64,000 nt of DNA. Source: Klebsiella quasivariicola. Its GTDB lineage: Bacteria > Pseudomonadota > Gammaproteobacteria > Enterobacterales > Enterobacteriaceae. The notes beneath the pieces were generated by a model that ran no database searches, had not been told where the DNA came from, and was given only the letters and a program-made list of their open reading frames with translations. The stretch lies in assembly GCF_002269255.1 (NCBI RefSeq), contig NZ_CP022823.1, positions 1,054,001 through 1,118,000 on the forward strand, read 5' to 3'. The translations under genes were made by a program, and so were the position numbers. Shown one piece after another: positions 50,420 through 58,779 of the stretch. Each line of letters starts with the position of its first letter. Within the stretch, counting starts at the first letter, position 1.

Positions 50420-50735
50420 TGACTCTCAACAGGACGAAAAAAACCGCCGTAGGGTACCGGAAAGTACATTTTTTCGCATTAACTAAAACGGCCCTGAACA
50501 GAAAATGGACACATTTATCCGGGTTATGAGAATTAACTTATTATATTTCATATGGTTATTTAATCGATTTTGTTGTTAATAACTACAACTAAAACAGGTT
50601 AGTCCATTTGGTTATTTATTATTTCCATCCCTTCTTTAATTGTTACTATGCCCGCCGTTAACCTTCTATTCTCTTCTGTTTTTGTCGCGCTGACAGGGTG
50701 CGAATAACAGCTTTGCTTACTGGAACAAACGACGC
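50420..50735. other. queD-cysJ divergent control region (316 bp)
   Basis: An AT-rich region with two copies of the sulfur-associated box: ATGGTTATTTAAT (50552-50564) and TTTGGTTATTTATT (50607-50620). Their position upstream of cysJ fits the CysB-binding sites of the E. coli/Salmonella cysJIH promoter. No gene is evident. Confidence 0.6.
50551..50620 (+). promoter_or_regulatory. Candidate CysB sites of the cysJIH operon
   Basis: Two direct copies of T(A/T)TGGTTATTTA, 56 bp apart, stand 115-185 bp upstream of the cysJ start. In enteric bacteria cysJIH is activated by CysB with N-acetylserine. The same core occurs before the organosulfur genes at 0.6 and 11.2 kb. The binding assignment is inference. 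Confidence 0.5.
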
Positions 50736-52535
50736 ATGACGACACAGGCCCCACCTTCCAATTTGCTGCCGCTCAACCCGGAGCAACTGGCGCGCCTACA
50801 GGCGGCCACCACTGACTTCACGCCCACTCAGCTCGCCTGGGTGTCTGGTTATTTCTGGGGCGTGCTGAATCAGCAGTCCGGCGCGGCAGTAGCCGCTTCC
50901 GCCCCGGCCGCCGAAGTGCCGACGATCACGCTGATTTCCGCCTCGCAAACCGGTAACGCCCGCCGCGTCGCCGAAGCGTTGCGTGACGATCTGCTGGCAG
51001 CGAAGCTGAACGTGAAGCTGGTGAATGCAGGCGATTATAAATTCAAACAAATTGCTGCTGAAAAACTGCTGGTGGTGGTGACCTCCACTCAGGGGGAAGG
51101 CGAGCCGCCGGAAGAAGCCGTCGCATTGCATAAGTTCCTGTTCTCGAAAAAAGCGCCGAAACTGGACGGGACCGCGTTCGCCGTCTTTGGCCTCGGCGAT
51201 ACTTCTTATGAATTCTTCTGCCAGTCCGGCAAAGATTTCGACAACAAGCTGGCCGAGCTCGGCGCGGAACGCCTGCTCGATCGCGTCGACGCCGACGTTG
51301 AATATCAGGCCGCGGCCGCGGAATGGCGCGCGCGCGTGGTTGAGGTGCTGAAGGCGCGTGCGCCGGTTGCGGCACCTGCGCAGCTGGCCACCAGCGGCGT
51401 AGTGAATGATATTCACACCAGCCCATATACCAAAGAAGCGCCCCTGACGGCGACCCTGTCGGTCAACCAGAAAATCACCGGCCGTGATTCAGAAAAAGAT
51501 GTACGCCATATCGAGATTGACCTTGGTGATTCCGGTCTGCGCTACCAGCCGGGCGACGCGCTGGGCGTCTGGTACCAGAACGATCCTCAGCTGGTCAAAG
51601 AGCTGGTGGAACTGCTGTGGCTCAAGGGCGACGAGCCGGTCACCGTTGAGGGTAAAACCCTGCCGCTGGCGGAAGCCCTGCAGTGGCATTTTGAGCTGAC
51701 GGTCAACACCGCCACTATCGTCGAGAACTACGCCACTCTGACCCGCAGCGAGTCGCTGCTGCCGCTGGTGGGCGATAAAGCTCAGCTGCAGCAGTATGCC
51801 GCCGCGACGCCGATCGTCGATATGGTCCGTTTCTCCCCGGCGCAGCTGGACGCCGAAGCGTTAATCGGTCTGCTGCGCCCGCTGACGCCGCGCCTGTACT
51901 CCATTGCCTCCTCGCAGGCGGAAGTGGAGAGTGAAGTGCATGTCACCGTGGGCGTGGTGCGCTATGAAATTGAAGGCCGCGCCCGGGCTGGCGGCGCCTC
52001 CAGCTTCCTCGCCGATCGCGTGGAAGAGGATGGCGAAGTCCGCGTCTTTATCGAACATAATGATAACTTCCGGCTGCCGGCTAACCCGGAGACGCCGGTG
52101 ATCATGATTGGCCCGGGCACCGGTATTGCACCGTTCCGCGCCTTTATGCAACAGCGCGCTGCGGACGGAGCGCAAGGCAAGAACTGGTTGTTCTTCGGCA
52201 ACCCGCACTTCACCGAAGATTTCCTCTATCAGGTGGAGTGGCAGAGCTATGTGAAGGAAGGTCTGCTGACCCGTATCGATCTGGCCTGGTCCCGCGATCA
52301 ACAACAAAAAGTCTATGTACAGGACAAACTGCGCGAGCAGGGGGCCGAGCTGTGGCGCTGGATCAATGACGGCGCCCATATTTATGTCTGCGGCGACGCC
52401 AATCGTATGGCGAAAGACGTGGAGCATACGTTATTGGAAGTGATTGCCGAATACGGCGCGATGGACGCCGAAGCGGCGGACGAATTTTTAAGTGAGCTGC
52501 GCGTTGAGCGCCGTTATCAGCGAGATGTCTACTAA
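50736..52535 (+). CDS. cysJ: NADPH-dependent sulfite reductase flavoprotein (alpha) subunit
   Basis: A 599-residue diflavin reductase, the E. coli length. The N-terminal flavodoxin domain binds FMN (SASQTGNARRVAEAL, VTSTQGEGEPPEEA, FGLGDTSYEFFC). The C-terminal FNR-like domain has FAD (RLYSIASSQ) and NADPH (GPGTGIAPFRAF, YVCGDANRMAKDVE) motifs. CysJ passes electrons from NADPH to CysI. It overlaps cysI by one base. Confidence 0.98.
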   Translation: MTTQAPPSNLLPLNPEQLARLQAATTDFTPTQLAWVSGYFWGVLNQQSGAAVAASAPAAEVPTITLISASQTGNARRVAEALRDDLLAAKLNVKLVNAGDYKFKQIAAEKLLVVVTSTQGEGEPPEEAVALHKFLFSKKAPKLDGTAFAVFGLGDTSYEFFCQSGKDFDNKLAELGAERLLDRVDADVEYQAAAAEWRARVVEVLKARAPVAAPAQLATSGVVNDIHTSPYTKEAPLTATLSVNQKITGRDSEKDVRHIEIDLGDSGLRYQPGDALGVWYQNDPQLVKELVELLWLKGDEPVTVEGKTLPLAEALQWHFELTVNTATIVENYATLTRSESLLPLVGDKAQLQQYAAATPIVDMVRFSPAQLDAEALIGLLRPLTPRLYSIASSQAEVESEVHVTVGVVRYEIEGRARAGGASSFLADRVEEDGEVRVFIEHNDNFRLPANPETPVIMIGPGTGIAPFRAFMQQRAADGAQGKNWLFFGNPHFTEDFLYQVEWQSYVKEGLLTRIDLAWSRDQQQKVYVQDKLREQGAELWRWINDGAHIYVCGDANRMAKDVEHTLLEVIAEYGAMDAEAADEFLSELRVERRYQRDVY

Positions 52536-54247
52536 TGAGCGAAAAACATCCGGGGCCTTTAGTGGTCGAAGGTAAACTGACCGATGCCGAGCGCATGAAG
52601 CTCGAGAGCAACTACCTGCGCGGCACCATTGCGGAAGATTTAAACGACGGTCTGACCGGCGGTTTTAAAGGCGACAACTTCCTGCTGATCCGTTTCCACG
52701 GCATGTACCAGCAGGACGATCGCGATATCCGCGCGGAGCGCGCCGCCCAGAAGCTGGAGCCGCGCCATGCGATGCTGCTGCGCTGCCGTCTGCCGGGCGG
52801 AGTGATCACCACCACCCAGTGGAAGGCGATCGATAAGTTTGCCGCGGACAACACCATTTACGGCAGTATTCGCCTGACTAACCGGCAGACTTTCCAGTTC
52901 CACGGTATTCTGAAAAAGAACGTGAAGCCGGTACATCAGATGCTGCACTCGGTGGGACTGGACGCGCTGGCCACCGCCAACGATATGAACCGTAACGTGC
53001 TGTGCACCTCCAACCCGTACGAATCGCAGCTGCACGCTGAGGCCTACGAGTGGGCGAAAAAGATCTCCGAGCATCTGCTGCCGCGTACCCGCGCTTATGC
53101 CGAGATCTGGCTGGATCAGAAAAAGGTCGCTACTACCGACGAAGAGCCGATCCTCGGTCAGACCTATCTGCCGCGTAAGTTTAAAACCACGGTGGTGATC
53201 CCGCCGCAGAACGATATCGATCTGCACGCCAACGACATGAACTTTGTGGCGATCGCCGAAAACGGCAAGCTGGTGGGCTTTAACCTGCTGGTGGGCGGCG
53301 GCCTCTCTATCGAACACGGCAACAAGAAAACCTACGCCCGCACGGCGAGCGAATTTGGTTATCTGCCGCTGGAGCATACGCTGGCGGTGGCGGAAGCGGT
53401 CGTGACCACTCAGCGTGACTGGGGCAACCGTACCGACCGTAAGAATGCGAAAACCAAGTACACCCTTGAGCGCGTCGGTGTTGAAACCTTCAAGGCGGAA
53501 GTGGAGCGTCGGGCAGGGATTAAGTTTGAGCCAATCCGCCCGTACGAATTCACCGGCCGCGGCGACCGCATCGGCTGGGTGAAGGGCATTGATGATAAAT
53601 GGCACCTGACGCTGTTTATTGAAAACGGCCGCATTCTCGATTACCCGGGGCGTCCGCTGAAAACTGGCCTGCTGGAGATTGCTAAGATCCATCAAGGCGA
53701 ATTCCGCATCACCGCCAACCAGAACCTGATCGTCGCCAGCGTACCGGAAGATCAGAAGGCGCGGATCGAGAAGCTGGCGCGGGATCATGGTCTGATGAAT
53801 GCCGTCACCCCGCAGCGTGAAAACTCGATGGCCTGTGTCTCCTTCCCGACCTGCCCGCTGGCGATGGCGGAAGCCGAGCGTTTCCTGCCGTCGTTTATCG
53901 ACAAAGTGGAAGGGGTAATGAGCAAGCACGGCGTGAGCGATGAGCATATCGTCACCCGCGTCACCGGCTGCCCGAACGGCTGCGGCCGCGCGATGCTGGC
54001 GGAAGTGGGGCTGGTGGGCAAAGCGCCGGGTCGCTACAACCTGCACCTTGGCGGTAACCGCAGCGGCACCCGCATCCCGCGGATGTACCGTGAGAATATT
54101 ACCGAGTCGGAAATTCTCGACTCGCTGGACGAACTGGTAGGGCGCTGGGCGAAAGAGCGTGAAGCGGGTGAAGGCTTCGGCGACTTTACGGTGCGTGCGG
54201 GCATCATTCGCCCGGTGCTCGACCCAGCCCGCGATTTCTGGGAATAA
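52535..54247 (+). CDS. cysI: Sulfite reductase hemoprotein (beta) subunit
   Basis: A 570-residue siroheme/[4Fe-4S] enzyme reducing sulfite to sulfide. The two cysteine pairs binding the coupled cluster and siroheme are in CVSFPTCPLAMAEAERF and TGCPNGCGRAMLAEVG; duplicated SNiR repeats precede them. The length equals that of E. coli CysI. Its siroheme needs CysG, encoded at 56.4 kb. A REP pair follows. Confidence 0.98.
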   Translation: MSEKHPGPLVVEGKLTDAERMKLESNYLRGTIAEDLNDGLTGGFKGDNFLLIRFHGMYQQDDRDIRAERAAQKLEPRHAMLLRCRLPGGVITTTQWKAIDKFAADNTIYGSIRLTNRQTFQFHGILKKNVKPVHQMLHSVGLDALATANDMNRNVLCTSNPYESQLHAEAYEWAKKISEHLLPRTRAYAEIWLDQKKVATTDEEPILGQTYLPRKFKTTVVIPPQNDIDLHANDMNFVAIAENGKLVGFNLLVGGGLSIEHGNKKTYARTASEFGYLPLEHTLAVAEAVVTTQRDWGNRTDRKNAKTKYTLERVGVETFKAEVERRAGIKFEPIRPYEFTGRGDRIGWVKGIDDKWHLTLFIENGRILDYPGRPLKTGLLEIAKIHQGEFRITANQNLIVASVPEDQKARIEKLARDHGLMNAVTPQRENSMACVSFPTCPLAMAEAERFLPSFIDKVEGVMSKHGVSDEHIVTRVTGCPNGCGRAMLAEVGLVGKAPGRYNLHLGGNRSGTRIPRMYRENITESEILDSLDELVGRWAKEREAGEGFGDFTVRAGIIRPVLDPARDFWE

Positions 54248-54256
54248 CATCCTGGT

Positions 54257-54323
54257 GCCCGGTGGCGCTTCGCTAACCGGGTCGACAAAACCCGTAGGCC
54301 GGGCAAACGTAGTGCCGCCCGGC
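54257..54323. repeat. REP pair between cysI and cysH
   Basis: GCCCGGTGGCGC...GCTAACCGGGTCG (54257-54283) and GCCGGGCAAACG...GCCGCCCGGC (54298-54323) are two REP palindromes inside the cysJIH operon. Such elements can stabilise the upstream message. Confidence 0.8.
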
Positions 54324-54345
54324 AAAACTGGCAAACGAGGTTCAT

Positions 54346-55080
54346 ATGTCCGTACTCGATCTAAACGCGCTTAATGCATTGCCGAAAGTTGAACGCATCC
54401 TGGCGCTGGCGGAGACCAATGCGACGCTGGAGAAGCTCAGCGCCGAAGAACGCGTCGCGTGGGCACTGGAAAATCTGCCTGGCGAGTATGCTTTATCTTC
54501 CAGCTTTGGCATTCAGGCGGCGGTGAGTCTGCACCTGGTCAACCAGCTGCGCCCGGATATTCCGGTGATCCTCACCGATACCGGCTATCTGTTTCCGGAA
54601 ACCTATCAGTTTATTGACGAGCTGACGGACAAGCTCAAACTGAACCTGAAAGTCTACCGCGCGGCGGAAAGCGCGGCCTGGCAGGAGGCGCGCTACGGCA
54701 AGCTGTGGGAGCAGGGCGTTGAGGGCATTGAGAAATACAATGAGATCAACAAAGTCGAGCCGATGAACCGGGCGCTGAAAGAGCTCAACACCCAGACCTG
54801 GTTCGCCGGTCTGCGCCGCGAGCAGTCAGGCAGCCGGGCTACGCTTCCGGTGCTGGCGGTCCAGCGCGGGGTGTTCAAGGTGCTGCCGATCATCGACTGG
54901 GACAACCGGACGGTGTATCAGTATCTGCAAAAACACGGGCTGAAGTACCATCCGCTGTGGGATCAGGGTTATCTGTCGGTAGGCGATACCCACACCACCC
55001 GCAAATGGGAGCCAGGCATGGCAGAAGAAGAGACCCGGTTCTTTGGCCTTAAACGCGAGTGCGGGTTGCACGAGGGTTAA
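54346..55080 (+). CDS. cysH: Phosphoadenosine phosphosulfate reductase
   Basis: A 244-residue thioredoxin-dependent PAPS reductase making sulfite. The PP-loop-type site is YALSSSFGIQAAV, followed by ILTDTGYLFPETYQF, WFAGLRREQSGSR, and the C-terminal catalytic cysteine in RECGLHEG. It lacks the extra cysteine pair of [4Fe-4S] APS reductases. It is the third gene of cysJIH; a terminator follows at 55114. Confidence 0.97.
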   Translation: MSVLDLNALNALPKVERILALAETNATLEKLSAEERVAWALENLPGEYALSSSFGIQAAVSLHLVNQLRPDIPVILTDTGYLFPETYQFIDELTDKLKLNLKVYRAAESAAWQEARYGKLWEQGVEGIEKYNEINKVEPMNRALKELNTQTWFAGLRREQSGSRATLPVLAVQRGVFKVLPIIDWDNRTVYQYLQKHGLKYHPLWDQGYLSVGDTHTTRKWEPGMAEEETRFFGLKRECGLHEG

Positions 55081-55113
55081 GCTGTTAGCGCTTTCTTCGG
55101 GTGATAATTCAAG

Positions 55114-55145
55114 AAGAACACGCGGGTGATACCGCGCGTTCTTTT
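55114..55145. terminator. Bidirectional terminator between cysH and iap
   Basis: AAGAAC-A-CGCGG (55114-55125) pairs with CCGCG-C-GTTCTT (55132-55143), one mismatch, ending in TTTT on the plus side and in AAGAA (Ts on the minus strand). It serves the convergent cysH and iap genes. The whole gap is only 72 bp. Confidence 0.8.
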
Positions 55146-55152
55146 GTGCGTA

Positions 55153-56199
55153 TCAGCTTTTCTTCTCCACCTTCGCCAGCTCTTTCACCAGCGGCAGCAT
55201 CACTTTCACTACTTCGCGTCCGCGGTGTTCGATGCGCCCCGGCAGCGCGTTGTCGAGATACTGCTGATTATCAAGCTGCACGTTGTGCCAGCTGTTACCG
55301 TCCGGGAAGGCGCGGGATTTCTGCCGCTGTTGATAGCCATCTTTTTTGCCGAGTGACCAGTTAGTCGCCTCGACCGACAGCACCGGGATCCCGGCGTTGT
55401 CAAAGACGCTGGCGTCATTGCAGCAGCTGGTGCCCTTCGGGTAATCCGGATTCAGTCCTGGATTGGTGTAGGCGGCAATGCCCTTGCTGCGGGCAATAGC
55501 CAGCGCGCGGTCGCGGGTCAGCTTGCGCACCGAGTCCGGCGTGCGGCGGCCGCTGTTGAAGTAAAGCTTATCGCCGACCACCAGATTATCGAGGTTGATC
55601 ACCAGCAGCGTATTTTTCTTTTCCGCCTCGCTCATGCGCTGCAGCAAATTTTGCGCCCCGAGACGGCCTTCCTCTTCGCCGCTGGTGGCGATAAAGCGAA
55701 TGCCATAGCGGGTGGGGACGTTTTGTAAATGCTCCGCCAGCTCCAGCAATACGCCGAGCCCCATCGCGTTGTCATCGATACCCTGCAGCGTCAGGCCGCC
55801 GAGGTTGTTTTCCACGTCTTTATCGCTCTGCGGCGCATAGGTGTCGAGGTGAGCCATGATAATAATCTGCTGGCGCACCTTGCCTTCATGGGCGGCGATC
55901 ACCGTACTGCCGGTGGCGTTATGCCAGTTCTTACGCTGATTGTTATCGGTATAGATGTAGCGGGTATTGAAGCTGCGCACGTCGCTCTGATAACCCATCT
56001 GGGCGAACTGCTGGCGGAGGTACTCGGCTGACAACATCTCGGCTGGTGTTCCGGTCATTCGTCCCGGGAAGACGGTGGCGATATGACGGGCCTGGCTACT
56101 GGCGGTGTCGCCCAGCGCGCTGAATGCGGGGGCGGCGGCGAAAACAAAACCGGTGCCGAGCGCCACAGGAAGCAGACGGCGGCACAACGCGGAAAACAT
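55153..56199 (-). CDS. iap: Alkaline phosphatase isozyme conversion aminopeptidase
   Basis: A 348-residue periplasmic M28 zinc aminopeptidase that trims the N-terminal Arg of alkaline phosphatase. A signal peptide (LLPVALGTGFVFAAAPAFS) starts the protein. Zinc ligands appear in MAHLDTYAPQ, GIDDNAMGLG, SGEEEGRLGA and the later DASVFDNAGIP region. It lies opposite cysH and next to cysG. In E. coli the CRISPR-Cas locus adjoins this gene; it is absent here. Confidence 0.93.
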   Translation of the reverse strand: MFSALCRRLLPVALGTGFVFAAAPAFSALGDTASSQARHIATVFPGRMTGTPAEMLSAEYLRQQFAQMGYQSDVRSFNTRYIYTDNNQRKNWHNATGSTVIAAHEGKVRQQIIIMAHLDTYAPQSDKDVENNLGGLTLQGIDDNAMGLGVLLELAEHLQNVPTRYGIRFIATSGEEEGRLGAQNLLQRMSEAEKKNTLLVINLDNLVVGDKLYFNSGRRTPDSVRKLTRDRALAIARSKGIAAYTNPGLNPDYPKGTSCCNDASVFDNAGIPVLSVEATNWSLGKKDGYQQRQKSRAFPDGNSWHNVQLDNQQYLDNALPGRIEHRGREVVKVMLPLVKELAKVEKKS

Positions 56200-56436
56200 A
56201 AGGGGTCCTTACACGAACAAGACAATTTGACGCGTACAGTATGAAACTGTGACCGCGGTTAAACAATTTCAATTGCTCTTAAATAGCGGAAAAATAGCGC
56301 GTTAAGCACTTTTTGATATTTGTATTTCCATAGCGTTATTCCTTTGCGTCACAACTCATTCCATTTCGTAATTTCATTTGCTCTCAGGCGCACCCTATAG
56401 TCGCAGTATCGCTGATTGTAAGAGAGTTGTTGCGCC
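56200..56436. promoter_or_regulatory. iap-cysG divergent promoter region
   Basis: 237 bases of AT-rich sequence between divergent genes. A -10-like TATAGT lies at 56396-56401, with a weak -35 (TTCATT) 17 bp upstream, as expected for an activator-dependent cys promoter. CATAGCGTTATTCC at about 56330 could be a CysB half-site. No tandem repeats or CRISPR-like units are present. Confidence 0.45.
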
Positions 56437-57852
56437 GTGGATTACTTGCCCCTTTTTGCCGAACTGAAACAAAGGCCCGTGCTGGTGATCGGCGGCGATG
56501 AGATTGCTGAACGCAAGATTAAATTCCTGCTGCGCGCTCAGGCACAGGTACAGGTGGTCGCCGGGACGCTCTCTCCGGCGCTGGCCGATCTGGCGGCGCG
56601 CCAGGCGCTTAGCTGGCGGGCGACGGAATTTAGCGAGTCGCTGGTGGATGATGTCTTTCTGGTGATTGCGGCCACGGAGGATGAGGCGCTTAATCAGCGG
56701 GTGTTTGCGGCGGCTAACGCGCGCTACCGGCTGGTCAACGTGGTGGATAACCAGGCGCTGTGCTCGTTTGTCTTCCCTTCTATCGTCGACCGTTCGCCGC
56801 TGCTGGTGGCGATCTCCTCCAGCGGCAAAGCGCCGGTGCTGTCGCGTATTCTGCGCGAGAAAATTGAAGCGCTACTGCCGACGAACCTCGGGCGGCTGGC
56901 GGAATCGGCGAGCTACTGGCGCAACCATCTGAAAACCCGTCTGACGACCACCGAAGCGCGTCGCCGCTTCTGGGAACGCGTCTTTACCGGCCGCTTTGCC
57001 AGCCTGATGGTGGCGGGCAATCATGCGGAGGCGGAAAAGGCGCTGCAGGATGAGCTGGATAAGCCCGAACGCGAGACGGGAGAAATTATTCTGGTGGGCG
57101 CCGGGCCGGGCGATGCCGGGCTGCTGACCCTTCGTGGTCTGCAGGCGATCCAGCAGGCGGACGTGGTTTTCCACGACCATCTGGTGACCCCGCCGGTTCT
57201 CGAGCTGGTGCGCCGTGATGCCGAGCTGATCTGTGTCGGCAAACGCGCCGGCGAGCACTCGGTGCCGCAGCATGAAACCAATCAGCTGCTGGTGGCGGCG
57301 GCGAAGGCAGGGAAAACCGTCGTGCGTCTGAAGGGCGGGGATCCGTTTATTTTTGGCCGCGGCGCAGAAGAGCTGCAGGCTGCCGCCGAAGCGGGGATCC
57401 CGTTCCAGGTGGTGCCTGGCGTCACTGCTGCTGCCGGGGCGACGGCCTACGCCGGTATTCCGCTGACCCATCGCGACTATGCGCAAAGCGCCGTCTTTGT
57501 CACCGGCCACTACAAGCCGGACAGCGCCCCCTTCGACTGGTCGCTGCTGGCGAAGAGCCAACAAACGCTGGCGATCTACATGGGCACCATGAAGGCGGCG
57601 GAAATCAGCGCGCAGTTGATCGCCCACGGTCGCGACAGCGCTACGCCGGTCGCGGTGATTTCCCGCGGTACCCGCGACGATCAGCAGACGATAACCGGCA
57701 CATTGCAACAACTCGAACACCTGGCGAAAGACGCCCCGATGCCCGCCCTGCTGGTGGTCGGCGAAGTGGTGCAGCTGCATCAGCAGCTCGCCTGGTTTCA
57801 ACATACATCATCCGCCGAGGGGTTTAACGCTTCGGTGGTCAATCTGGCTTAA
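56437..57852 (+). CDS. cysG: Siroheme synthase (CysG), Asp21 variant
   Basis: A 471-residue trifunctional enzyme: uroporphyrinogen III methyltransferase in the C-terminal half (VGAGPGDAGLLTLRG, VRLKGGDPFIFGRGAEEL, GIPLTHRDYAQSAVFVTGH) and precorrin-2 dehydrogenase/ferrochelatase in the N-terminal 200 residues (RLVNVVDNQALCSFVFPSI, LVAISSSGKAPVL). The start is GTG 56437, giving MDYLPLFAEL. The N-terminal NAD loop, GGG in the family, reads IGGDEIAERK: residue 21 is Asp (codon GAT, 56497-56499). That change should harm NAD binding. The gene directly precedes cysDNC, a Klebsiella arrangement; another cysG copy is expected elsewhere in such genomes. Confidence 0.94.
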   Translation: MDYLPLFAELKQRPVLVIGGDEIAERKIKFLLRAQAQVQVVAGTLSPALADLAARQALSWRATEFSESLVDDVFLVIAATEDEALNQRVFAAANARYRLVNVVDNQALCSFVFPSIVDRSPLLVAISSSGKAPVLSRILREKIEALLPTNLGRLAESASYWRNHLKTRLTTTEARRRFWERVFTGRFASLMVAGNHAEAEKALQDELDKPERETGEIILVGAGPGDAGLLTLRGLQAIQQADVVFHDHLVTPPVLELVRRDAELICVGKRAGEHSVPQHETNQLLVAAAKAGKTVVRLKGGDPFIFGRGAEELQAAAEAGIPFQVVPGVTAAAGATAYAGIPLTHRDYAQSAVFVTGHYKPDSAPFDWSLLAKSQQTLAIYMGTMKAAEISAQLIAHGRDSATPVAVISRGTRDDQQTITGTLQQLEHLAKDAPMPALLVVGEVVQLHQQLAWFQHTSSAEGFNASVVNLA

Positions 57853-57861
57853 GGAACGGTT

Positions 57862-58770
57862 ATGGACCAAAAACGACTCACTCACCTGCGGCAACTGGAG
57901 GCGGAAAGCATCCATATTATTCGTGAGGTGGCCGCCGAATTTTCTAACCCGGTGATGATGTACTCCATCGGGAAAGATTCCAGCGTAATGCTGCATCTGG
58001 CGCGCAAAGCGTTTTATCCGGGAACCCTGCCGTTCCCGCTGCTGCACGTCGATACCGGCTGGAAATTCCGTGAGATGTATGAGTTCCGCGACCGTACTGC
58101 TAAAGCCTACGGCTGTGAGCTGCTGGTGCATAAAAACCCGGAAGGGGTGGCGATGGGCATCAACCCGTTTGTCCACGGCAGCGCTAAGCATACCGATATC
58201 ATGAAAACGGAAGGCCTGAAGCAGGCGCTGAACAAATACGGCTTTGACGCCGCGTTCGGCGGCGCGCGTCGCGACGAAGAGAAATCCCGCGCGAAAGAGC
58301 GCATCTACTCCTTCCGCGACCGCTTCCACCGCTGGGACCCGAAAAATCAGCGTCCGGAGCTGTGGCACAACTACAACGGCCAGATTAACAAAGGCGAAAG
58401 CATCCGCGTCTTCCCGCTCTCCAACTGGACTGAGCTGGATATCTGGCAGTACATCTATCTGGAAAATATTGAAATCGTGCCGCTGTATCTGGCCGCTGAG
58501 CGCCCGGTGCTGGAGCGCGACGGTATGCTGATGATGATCGATGACGACCGTATCGATCTGCAGCCGGGCGAAGTGATTGAAAAACGGATGGTGCGTTTCC
58601 GTACCCTCGGCTGCTGGCCGCTGACCGGCGCGGTGGAGTCTGAAGCGCAGACGCTGCCGGAAATTATTGAAGAGATGCTGGTATCGACCACCAGCGAACG
58701 TCAGGGGCGCGTCATTGACCGCGACCAGGCCGGCTCGATGGAGCTGAAGAAACGTCAGGGGTATTTCTAA
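57862..58770 (+). CDS. cysD: Sulfate adenylyltransferase subunit 2
   Basis: A 302-residue ATP sulfurylase small subunit of the PAPS reductase/ATP sulfurylase fold. The PP-loop is in MMYSIGKDSSVMLHLA, followed by LLHVDTGWKFREMYEFRD and FGGARRDEEKSRAKER. With the GTPase CysN it makes adenylylsulfate from ATP and sulfate. It starts nine bases after the cysG stop and cysN follows nine bases after its own, so cysG-cysD-cysN-cysC is one operon. Confidence 0.97.
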   Translation: MDQKRLTHLRQLEAESIHIIREVAAEFSNPVMMYSIGKDSSVMLHLARKAFYPGTLPFPLLHVDTGWKFREMYEFRDRTAKAYGCELLVHKNPEGVAMGINPFVHGSAKHTDIMKTEGLKQALNKYGFDAAFGGARRDEEKSRAKERIYSFRDRFHRWDPKNQRPELWHNYNGQINKGESIRVFPLSNWTELDIWQYIYLENIEIVPLYLAAERPVLERDGMLMMIDDDRIDLQPGEVIEKRMVRFRTLGCWPLTGAVESEAQTLPEIIEEMLVSTTSERQGRVIDRDQAGSMELKKRQGYF

Positions 58771-58779
58771 GGAGCCGCC

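Noticed and set aside
52640..54334. 564-codon minus-strand frame antisense to cysI
   Set aside because: Same kind of shadow; cysI matches its family end to end.
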